Of a stretch of DNA of 64,000 nt, positions 27,090 to 38,100 are shown one piece after another. Origin of the DNA: Urophycis tenuis. Lineage: Eukaryota; Chordata; Actinopteri; Gadiformes; Phycidae. Under the pieces are notes generated by a model. That model made no database searches and was not told the DNA's origin. It saw only the letters and a program-made list of their open reading frames with translations. The position numbers and the translations under genes are program-made. The stretch is from contig JAXIVH010000376.1 of the NCBI GenBank assembly GCA_036785325.1, positions 53,898 through 117,897 on the forward strand, written 5' to 3'. Every line of letters starts with the position of its first letter. Position 1 is the first letter of the stretch.

Positions 27090-30000
27090 CTGAAGAGAAG
27101 ACAGACAGACACACAGGGTTGAACCAGGAATGTTCCACTTAGCTCATCAAAGGGCGACCCTGCAGCAGGTATGGACAGGGTCCAGGGTCAGACCGGTCTG
27201 GGTCGGGGGGTACCTGGGCGTAGGACTCCCTGCCGACGAGCTCCCCCCTGGGCTGTGGAGTCTCTTCCGGTAGCTGAGTCTCTGGCTGCTGCGCCGCTGG
27301 TTCTGGACGGCAGACTTGTAGTCGGAGATGATGGAGATGATGCGGCTCTCAAAGAAGGCTGACAGACTCAGAGTCATAGTGTAGATCTATGGAGGCAGGA
27401 GTCACAGGTCACTCGAATAGTCATAGTCTAGATCTAGGTGATATGAGGGTCCAACAGCTGGGCTAGAATGGTGCTTAAGGGCTGGGCCAGCTAACAAGAC
27501 ATCAGACACCTCTAAAGGATCAGGCTGCCTTAATGGCTGCAGTGTGTTTGGTTATCCCATGAGCAGCGTGTTTTGTTATATTATTTTGCTACACAGCCTA
27601 AAGCAACCACATGTGGGAATATTGAAGAGACAAGGAGAAGGTAAATGGAGCGAGGACGTCAGTGTGCTGATGGTGGTCTGGCTCAGGTGTCTCCTCACCT
27701 GGGACTTCTTGTTGGGGGTGTAGGCCTTGGAGTTGGTGAAGATGAGGCGTACATCTTTACTGAACTCCATGGGGTTCTCGTAGTTCTCCCCCACCAGCGT
27801 CTCCGACACCGTGCCCAGGTCCATGGGGGTGTCGATGATGTCCCGGTAGTCCTGCACACACACCAGTATTATTCCCATCCAGCACCCTGCTCTCAGCCAG
27901 CCTGCATCCAGACGGCCTTGAGCTGCTTTAGATGTTGAGTTGTTCTTGGTTGTTAGCAGTGGAAGAGTGCATACATGCATACATGTGAAGTGAGTGAGTG
28001 AGTGAGCATCTTACAGGGTACACAAAAAGGTCGACAGGCTGTCTGAAGGGCTCAGAGTCTCGGCTGGCGATCATGTGTCTCAGGAGGTCTCGACACTGGC
28101 TTCTCCACATGTTGACGTCCATGACCACGCCGCGCTTCACACAGCTGGAGTGGGCCTGCAGAAGACATCCCAGCGGTTAGACTGTGGACACATGATACCA
28201 TGATAAACCCTGTGATGGGGACTCTCGTACCCTGGTTCCTGATGACGTTCCTGGGGTGTCGGAGTCCACATCCAGGTCAGCTACCTGCAGGCAGACCCAG
28301 AGTTACAGCAACACCCACAGGAGAACAGTGAAAAGAAAACATGGAGCAGAATCTCTCGGTGGATCTGCATCACTCACCTCCACTTCTCCTCCACTGCTGA
28401 CCTCTGACCTCAGCCGGTGGAACAGCTCCAAGATGTCTGTGCAGCTCTGATCCCTGATGGAGGAGGACAACAAACACACCAGCCAATCAGAGACTAACGG
28501 AGTGGAAAGTAGGACTCCTGAAACAACACTCAAGTATGTTTTAAAGCAGGACCTCTTGTGCTTTCTGTGAATAGTAAACTGTTCTTCAGTGAATGGTTCT
28601 TTGGTTAATTATTCTTTAGTAGCAGTTCTTAGGAAACTGTTCTTTAGTAGCAGTTCTTTAGTAAACTGTTCTTTCGTAGCAGTTCTTTAGTAAACTGTTC
28701 TTTAGTAGCAGTTTTTTAGTAGCAGTTCTTTAGTAAACTGTTCTTTAGTAGCTGTTCTTTAGTAGCAGTTCTTTAGTAAACTTTTCTTTAGCAAACTGTT
28801 CTTTGGTCAACGGTTCTTTAGTCAACGGTTCTTTAGTACAGGGTACCTGAAACAACACTAGTAAACTGTTCTTTAGTAGCAGTTCTTTAGTAAAGTGTTC
28901 TTTAGTAGCAGTTCTTTAGTAAACTTTTCTTTAGCAAACTGTTCTTTGGTCAACGGTTCTTTAGTCAACGGTTCACAGAAAATGGGACCTGTGTTTCAGG
29001 TACCCTGTACACTCAAGTAAGTTTTGAAGCAGGACCTGTGCTTTCTGTGAATAGTCTAATAGTCTAAACTGTTCTTTAGTAAACTGTTCTTTAGCAAACT
29101 GTTCTTTAGTAAACTGTTCTTTAGTAGCAGTTCTTTAGTAAACTGTTCTTTAGTAGCAGTTCTTTAGTAAACTGTTCTTTAGTAGCAGTTCTTTAGTAGC
29201 TGTTCTTTGGTAAACTGTTCATTAGTAGCAGTTCTTTAGTAAACTGTTCTTTAGTAGAAGTTTTTTAGTAGCAGTTCTTTAGTAAACTGTTCTTTAGTAG
29301 CTGTTCTTTAGTAGCAGTTTTTTAGTAAACTGTTCTTTAGTAAACTGTTCTTTAGCAAACTGTTCTTTGGTCAACGGTTCTTTAGTAGCAGTTCTCTAGT
29401 AAACTGTTCTTTAGTAGCAGTTTTTTAGTAAACTGTTCTTTAGTAAACTGTTCTTTAGTAGCAGTTCTTTAGTAAACTTTTCTTTAGCAAACTGTTCTTT
29501 GGTCAACGGTTCTTTAGTCAATGGTTCTTTAGTACAGGGTACCTGAAACAACACTAGTAAACTGTTCTTTAGTAGCAGTTCTTTAGTAAACTGTTCTTTA
29601 GTAGCAGTTCTTTAGTAGCAGTTCTTTAGTAGCAGTTCTTTAGTAAACTGTTCTTTAGCAAACTGTTCTTTAGTAAACTGTTCTTTAGTAGCAGTTCTTT
29701 AGTAAACTGTTCTTTAGTAGCAGTTTTTTAGTAAACTGTTCTTTAGTAAACTGTTCTTTAGTAGCAGTTCTTTAGTAGCTGTTCTTTGGTAAACTGTTCT
29801 TTAGTAGCAGTTCTTTAGTAAACTGTTCTTTAGTAGAAGTTTTTTAGTAGCAGTTCTTTAGTAAAATGTTCTTTAGTAAACTGTTCTTTAGTAGCAGTTC
29901 TTTAGTAGCAGTTCTTTAGTAAACTTTTCTTTAGCAAACTGTTCTTTAGTAAACTGTTCTTTAGTAGCAGTTCTCTAGTAAACTGTTCTTTAGTAGCAGT

Positions 30001-33000
30001 TTTTTAGTAAACTGTTCTTTAGTAAACTGTTCTTTAGTAGCAGTTCTTTAGTAAACTTTTCTTTAGCAAACTGTTCTTTGGTCAACGGTTCTTTAGTCAA
30101 TGGTTCTTTAGTACAGGGTACCTGAAACAACACTAGGTTGAACTGTTCTTTAGTAGCAGTTCTTTAGTAAACTGTTCTTTAGTAGCAGTTCTTTAGTAGC
30201 AGTTCTTTAGTAGCAGTTCTTTAGTAAACTGTTCTTTAGCAAACTGTTCTTTAGTAAACTGTTCTTTAGTAGCAGTTCTTTAGTAAACTGTTCTTTAGTA
30301 AACTTTTCTTTGGTAGCAGTTCTTTAGTAAACTTTTCTTTAGCAAACGGTTCTTTAGTAAACTGTTCTTTAGTAGCAGTTCTTTAGTAAACTGTTCTTTA
30401 GTAGCAGTTCTTTAGCAAACTGTTCTTTAGTAGCAGTTCTTTAGTAAACTGTTCTTTAGTAGCAGTTCTTTAGTAAACTGTTCTTTAGCAAACTGTTCTT
30501 TAGTAGCAGTTCTTTAGTAAACTGTTCTTTAGTAGCAGTTCTTTAGTAAACTGTTCTTTAGTAGCAGTTCTTTAGTAAACTGTTCTTTAGTAGCAGTTCT
30601 TTAGTAAACTGTTCTTTGGTCAACGGTTCTTTAGTCAATGGTTCTTTAGTCAATGGTTCTTTAGTACAGGGTTGTAAAGGCTGGGCCCCCCAGAGTGTCC
30701 CTGGTGCGAGGCCCGGCGGGGAACATACCCGATGTAGTGCAGCAGGATGTCGGTCACCACCTTGGCAGCCGCCACGATGGGGCTCTGGGGCTGGTTGAAG
30801 GTGCGAGCATTGTGCTCGATGTAGCGCACCTCCCACATCAGAGCAGAGATACGCCTGAGGAGGAGGAGGAGGAGGAGGCGCCCCAGTGTATGCATGAGTG
30901 ATAGGGGAGACTGCTTTGATTCAAATAACAATACATTTACAATACAAGCGTAAAAAGGTTAGAAAGGTTTCATTGAGGCCTTGTATGCCCCCATGGGTGG
31001 TAGTGTTCCATGGGAGGGGCCTGTTTGGTGGGTGGAGCATTCTCTGTGGGTGGAATCTGAAGGAGCCTACCTGTAGAAGCGGTTCTCCAGCCGCTGGCGG
31101 ATGGTGCTGAGGTCAGTAGGGTAGGCCACCACGGTGCAGTACAGAGGGTAGTCCCGCAGGTCCACTGGCAACGCAAATGCCTTCGCCACGTCTGGAAGAC
31201 ATCCACCAGCACGTCAGCAAACTACAAGATGCTAAACCAATGCTAAGCGGATGCACCTCCCTGCGGTGCCGTTAGCCTAGCAGCTAGCGTACCCAGCGTG
31301 AGGAGGTCTGTGATTCCTTGGAGGACCCGCTCACAGTCCTGGTCCCGTGTGTGGGCCCCCCACTCCCCCTCCTGGGGCGTGTAGAGCAGGGCCACCAGCT
31401 CCTCCTCCAGGACCTCCACTCCTCCACCCTCCTCCTCCGGCAGGGCCGCTGGGGAACAGCAGGAGGATCAGAATGTCAGGTGGAGAGCTCAGAGGGTCAG
31501 AACAGCAGGAGGTTCAGAACCTACCTTCTTCAGGAATAGGCTCCATGTCCCACGGACTCATCTTCTCCCGCTCCCCATTGTCCCACCTGGGAGTAGACAG
31601 TGATAAGTTACTCCTACTACTCCTTCTAATCCTACCAGCCACACCCGGCATTATCTGGTCTAGCTCTCCTCCTCGTCATGGGAACTGGTCTGCTACTGGA
31701 GAATAACAGAGCATTGAATCTGTCTTGAAGATCGTGGACCTTATGGATCATGGTAGACCAGAAAATGTACGTCAAATACAATGAAGATGTGAGCCTACAG
31801 GGGTGTCCTGTTGGGTTTAGTTAGACAATAAGCCTTGTGAACCCAGGTGATCCAGGCTCACCTGACAGCTCTGGAACCACAGGCTGTTACTGACCTGACA
31901 GCGTAGCTCTGGAACAGGCTGTCGGGGTACTCCAGCTGGAGGGGTTCCTGGTCTTCCACCGAGCCGAACCACCAGGCATCATCGATGATGCTGCGGAACC
32001 TCATGCCTGTAACAGGAGCAGAGGTTCAAGAGACGCTGGCGTTAGTAACCACAACACACAGTGGCACCCAATCAAACCATGGGCATTAAGTGGTAAGTCC
32101 AGTAAGAAGAACCAAACCCCTGGCCAGTTTTGTTCATTCAAAACTGTGGGATGTTTACAGGAGAGCTGGCAGCAGGGCTGCCAGCTCCCCTATTAACATC
32201 CCTTCTATTACCCTTCAATAAGGGCAGGGCAGGTGAGTCACATCAAGGCTTCAGCAGCAGGTGACTGCTTTGACCCATCAGATCAGCCAACCTTGAGATG
32301 GGGGCCTCTAATGCAAACCAATTCAAAGGTAGTATTGGGGTTTGGCTCTCCTTTAAACACTGGAAGAGGAGTTGGGTTACAGGAAGTACAGTATGTTACA
32401 GGAAGAATATTCCTTGAAGAGTTGCAGGAAGTGGACTCACCTGGCTGCCAGTTGTGGTCTTTAGCATCGGTGTAGAACTGCAGCAGAACCAGGAAGTCGA
32501 TGACATCGGGCATGTCATGGTACCTGGGGGAGCACAGGTGGACCCGATATGAACCGATCTGTTCAACAGCACACTGCCCATGCTTTTTCTGGCATGTTAA
32601 CCTGGATAATTCGGACCCAAAGTTCAGCTGAGCCCAGGTGGGCCACAGACCCCCAGGTTGGGAAACGCTTCCAGCTTCACTCCCTTCAATCAATTTGGAA
32701 TCACAGTGTTTATGTACAGCCAGTGGTCTCACTTGAGGGAGAAGGACTCCCCGGTCATCTTCCCTGAGAGGGGGTCCAGGAAGGCCAGCTTGAGGCAGCA
32801 CAGGGTTGGCGGTCCAGACTCGTACTTGATGCCCACCACCTTCACAGACTCCTGGTCCTGAGATACACCACAACATAGACACCACCTTCACTACAGATAC
32901 TGTCCTACACACCACCTTCACTACAGATACTGTCCTACACACCACCTTCACTACAGATACTGTCCTTCACACCACCTTCACTACAGATACAGTCCTACAC

Positions 33001-35099
33001 ACCACCTTCACTACAGATACTGTCCTACACACCACCTTCACTACAGATACTGTCCTTCACACCACCTTCACTACAGATACAGTCCTACACACCACCTTCA
33101 CTACAGATACTGTCCTACACACCACCTTCACTACAGATACTGTCCTTCACACCACCTTCACTACAGATACTGCGGTGCGGGACAGACCCTCACCGCCAGC
33201 CCGGGGGGCTCAGGGCCATCAGCGTGCATCTCAAATCTGAGAGGACTGAACAGTTTGAGAGGCCAGCGTACCCTGAGGTTCAGCTTGTTCCAGGGCTGCT
33301 TCTGGGGGTTGATGCTGTAAGCCTTGGCCCTGCGGACCGCCCTCACATACGCCTGGTGGCCCTGCCGGAAGTACATCAGCTGGGGAGCACAGAACATCAG
33401 CGTCATCATCATCACCACAACAGGAGCAAGCCAAACCCTTCACATGTGGTCTTGAGGTCCAGACGCAGGCACACAGTGGTCCAGTGACATCGTTAAAGCC
33501 AAGCTACCTCGTCTCCCATCTGGGGAACGAAGGGTGATCGCCGAGGGACGGTCTCCGTGATCCAGGAGGGCGGTCGCCACTCCTCGGCATCCACGCCGCC
33601 CAGGGAGGCGGTGGGCTTCTGAGGAAACATCAGCACCCTGGGTCAGACCTCCTTCAACCAGACCTAGAACTGCTTCAGGTGCCGTGGGTCTCCCTCAAAT
33701 GGATCCCATTTCAGATACTTTTTTACGAAACAAGTTAGGATTAAGCAATCCTATTCAAGTTTTATCTTAGAAGATTCATTGGCTCTCATCTTACCTTATC
33801 TTAACTTATCATAGCTTAACTCACCTTATCTTATCTTAACTTATCATAGCTTATCTCACCTTACCTTAACTTATCATAGCTTATCTCACCTTACCTTATC
33901 TTATCATAGTTTATCTCACCTTACCTTATCTTATCATAGCTTATCTCACCTAACCTTATCTTATCATAGCTTATCTCACCTTATCTTATTTTACCTGTTT
34001 GGTTTCCTTTGACTTCTTCTTCTTCCTCTTCTCCCGGTCTCTCTTCGGGGGTCTCTGCCCCGCCTCCCTTTCCTCCCCTTCTCCCTCCTCCTCCTCCTGC
34101 CGCTGCTCCTCCTCCTCCTCCTCCTCTGAGCTGCTGTAGCCTGGAGGTCTCGTCAGCCTCCTGGTTGGTCTCTTGGGCGGCTGGAGGTTTATCCCTGCGT
34201 CCGCCGTCCAGTCAGAATACTCGCTGGAGGAGTCGCTAGGGGAGGGGAGGCAGAGGTCAGCTGCTCTGAGGAACGCCTCCTGCACTCCTCACCTCCACTG
34301 AAACTCCTCCTGGACACGGGCTCCTGTGGGGAGGAGTCTGTCCTCAGCAGGGAACTCACCTGGAGCTGCTGTCACTCTGCCACTGAGCTTCTCCCTCAGA
34401 CGACCCGCTCACCTCCTGCTGCTCGGCCGCCTGGAAACGGGGGTCATCGGGTCAGAGGTCATCACAATTCACTTGGATTGTGAAGTCCGGTAGTATTCAT
34501 AGTAGTAGTGTTAGTATTATAGTAGTATTCATAGTAGTAGTGTTAGTATTATAGTAGTATTCATAGTAGTAGTAGTAGTAGTATAGTAGTATTCATAGTA
34601 GTAGTGTTAGTATTATAGTAGTATTCATAGTAGTAGTGTTAGTATTATAGTAGTAGTATTAGTATTATAGTAGTATTCATAGTAGTAGTGATAGTATTAT
34701 AGTAGTATTCATAGGAGTAGTGTTAGTATTATAGTATTATTCATAGTAGTAGTGATAGTATTAGTATTATAGTAGTATTCATAGTAGTAGTGTTAGTATT
34801 ATAGTAGTACTCATAGTAGTAGTGTTAGTATTATAGTAGTAGTGGTAGTATTATAGTAGTAGTGATAGTGTTATAGTAGTATTCATAGGGGTAGTGTTAG
34901 TATTATAGTATTATTCATAGTAGTAGTGATAGTATTATAGTAGTATTCATAGTAGTGTTACTATTATAGTAGTATTCATAGTAGTAGTAGTAGTATAGTA
35001 GTATTCATAGAAGTAGTGTTAGTATTATAGTAGTATTCATAGTAGTAGTAGTAGTAGTAGTATTAATAGTAGTAGTGTTAGTATTATAGTAGTATTCAC

Positions 35100-35151
<52 letters not shown>

Positions 35152-38100
35152 TAGTAGTATTAATAGTAGTAGTGTTAGTATTATAGTTGTAGTATTAGTA
35201 TTATAGTAGTATTCATAGTAGTAGTAGTAGTATAGTAGTATTCATAGTAGTAGTGTTAGTATTATAGTAGTATTCATAGTAGTAGTGTTAGTATTACAGT
35301 AGTAGTAGTAGTAGTATAGTAGTATTCATAGTAGTAGTAGTATTATAGTAGTATTCATCCCCTCCCAGACTCACCTCTCCATCGCTGTCCGAGTCCGCCT
35401 GGCTGTCAGCCCCCTGCCGGGTGCTGGGGGTCCGGCTGCTGCTGCCAAGGCGACGGACCTGCGCCGAGCGGGTCTGGTAGGCGTGCCGCTGCTTCTTCTT
35501 ACTGCTGGCGGGACGCAGGGAGCGCATCCTGGAGGTCAGGGGGTCAACCTGGGGGGAGCAGAGAGGGGAGGTAGGGAGGAGAGTAGTACAGGATAGAGGG
35601 GGGGAGATGGCGAAGAGACGGGTGTAGAGCAGGGGAACAGGGGAGGAGAAAGGAGAAGGGAGGTGAGAACACTCAGACACAGTTTACTGGTGGAAGTGGT
35701 TGGCATGGCGATGAGGCGGTAAACAGGAATTAGCACCTTGACCACGCAGGCGGCTGGTTTCTTGCGTCGCTCGGCGTTGTACAGCAAACACTCCACCTCT
35801 CCCTTGGCCTGCCTGCACTCCTCCATGGCCCTGGGGTCAGAGGTCACACACAGTCAGACCCAGACTGTCGGTACACCTGGGGTTCAGCATCACTGTACTT
35901 CACCAGTTGACTCAGAAATAACAACATATTGTGCTCTCTACAGTTCTGAACAAACTAGTAGTAGTAATGGTTAGTGAACAACTTGATAGTGTACTAACCT
36001 GAAGGTAGCTAACCTGGGGCCGCTCCTTCACCACCCTAGCTAGTGATCAGAGTCTACTAGTACTAGTAGCATTAGTATTAGCGTGCTAATTCTGTAGAAA
36101 TGTTAACTTCTAGTATTAGGAATGTCTTGTCCTGCCTGTTGTGCCCGTGCACTTCATCTGTTTCACTGTGGGAGGGTGAGAAACAATACTCTCCATTCCT
36201 TTGTATGTCTGCCATGTGAAGGAATTGACAATGAAGCCACTCTGACCAACCTGAAGGTAGCCTGGGGCAGCTCGTTGACCACCACGCGGTGGCTCCAGGC
36301 CACCAGGTCCCTCTCCGTGGCCAGCTGGCTGGGCAGGGCATTGAGCTGCATCTGCCACACCCCCTCCACCTGGCCCCTCCTCGGCTGGCCCGGCTCTGGG
36401 CCGGGGTCCTCCTCGCCTGCTCCTGGTGGAGGAGGTGGAGGGGGAGAGGCTAGCTCTGGGTTTATACAGGCGTGGTCCACACAGAGACATGTAGAAACAT
36501 GCTGTAGAGGATGACTGGGTCGGCCCACCATATGATTCATGACCACTCGGTTTGGTCAGTCGGGTCAAAATCCCACCACTGACCCCATAAGACCTACCTT
36601 CTGGGTCCTGGGGCTGCTGGTCTGGGTTCTGCTCGTTTCCCTGCTGGTTCTGCAGCTGTCTGATGAGGTTGTCCAGAGGACTCTCCTCGTTGTCCACCGT
36701 CTGCTGACCCAGAACCTGCTCCACCACCTCCCCATCACCTGGACACAGCGTCAGCTGCAGGTCAACCCGGTGGGCCACTCACAGTGTTTTACATCAGCAG
36801 GATGAAGTGGTAAAGACAAGGATAATCAGTTCAACCAGAATTCTAAAATAAAGAGTTTAAGAAGGTAAAGGTAAACAGTAAAGGTTTTTGCCCATGCATA
36901 GTTTTTAATTTAAAAAAAGGTGTTGCAAAGCAACGCATTTCTAGCCCTTTAGCTAGACAATTCAAAAAGTTCACCAAGAGTCATTACGATAAAGATTGGA
37001 TAACACAACCTCAGAAATCCTGAGGCAGCCCTTGTAATAAGAGATGGATGGTTCTCTTCTAGAGTTCAGTGGTGGCAGCAGACAAATCAATTAGGTTAAG
37101 ATGAAGTGTTACTGTTGGCAATGTAGCCTAGATGAGAAGTTAAAGGCTGGGTAAATACTGTTAGCGATGTAGCCTAGCTTAGGGTTAAAGACGGAGGGTT
37201 TACTGGTAAAAATGTAGCCTAGCTTAGGGTTAAAGACGGAGGGTTTACTGTTAGCGATGTAGCCTAGCTGTGGGGATAAAGACTGAGGGTTTACTGTTAG
37301 GGATGTAGCCTAGCTGAGAGGTTAAAGACTGAGGGTTTACTGTTAGCGATGTAGCCTAGCTGAGAGGTTAAAGACTGAGGGTTTACTGTTAGGGATGTAG
37401 CCTAGCTGAGAGGATAAAGACTGATGGTTTACTGTTAGTGATGTAGCCTAGCTGAGAGGTTAAAGACTGAGGGTTTACTGTTAGCGATGTAGCCTAGCTG
37501 AGAGGATAAAGACTGAGGGTTTACTGTTAGCGATGTAGCCTAGCTGTGGCACCAGCTGCTCCTCCTTGCAGTGCTCACGGCCCGGCACCAGGCGCTGGAA
37601 GCGGGGCGGGTGGGGGTTCCCATCTACGTCCACCAGGAAGGGCGGGGGCATCAGGTGGGGCGCCTGCTGCGTCTGCTCGTCTAGGACGTAATTGTTGGTG
37701 TCACGGATCAGCGGCCGGTAGTCCGTGTGGAAGAACATCTGGTCTGGAATCTGCAATCACAACATTACTTGTAGAGCTGCTTCACATGGGGAAACACAGT
37801 GGATCAGAGCTCCACCAAGACGCTTTGAACGTACAGAGAGAGGAGGAGAGGGGAGAGGAGGTGAGGATGGAGCAGAGACTGGGAGGAGGAGAGGGGAGAG
37901 GAGGTGAGGATGGAGCAGAGACTGGGAGGAGGAGCGGAGGAGATGAAGAACTGATGGAGTATAGAAAGGTCAGACCTTCTCGTAGGGCTGGCTGCAGCCA
38001 AAGCCAAACAGCAGCAGGTGGCCGTGGGAATCGGTGCAGGCGAAGTGCTGCCCGTCAGCCGAGAACTTGCAGTCGAAGATGGCTCCGTGACCCTGGCCTT

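Larger units (their letters stand above)
31525..36738 (-). other. brwd3: brwd3 exons 18-29: acidic linker and crypto-Tudor region
   Basis: Exons 18-29 are 36598-36738, 36251-36422, 35737-35830, 35375-35548, 34360-34430, 33995-34235, 33508-33618, 33272-33379, 32733-32857, 32441-32523, 31895-32006 and 31525-31586. Exons 18-23 encode a charged linker, with Q-rich (LIRQLQNQQGNEQ), basic (SSKKKQRHAYQTR) and E/K-rich (EEEEEEEQRQEEEEGEGEE) stretches. Exons 24-29 encode the conserved region that in PHIP/BRWD2 forms a crypto-Tudor fold contacting methylated histone H3: RRSPFVPQMGDE, YFRQGHQAYVRAVRRAK, VGIKYESGPPTLCCLKL, FRSIIDDAWWFG and MSPWDMEPIP. Assignment of the fold is by family analogy. Confidence 0.9.

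Noticed and set aside
36122..36805. Long open frames on both strands around brwd3 exons 18-19
   Set aside because: Only the minus frame matching brwd3, with proper splice sites, is supported; the others are shadows.
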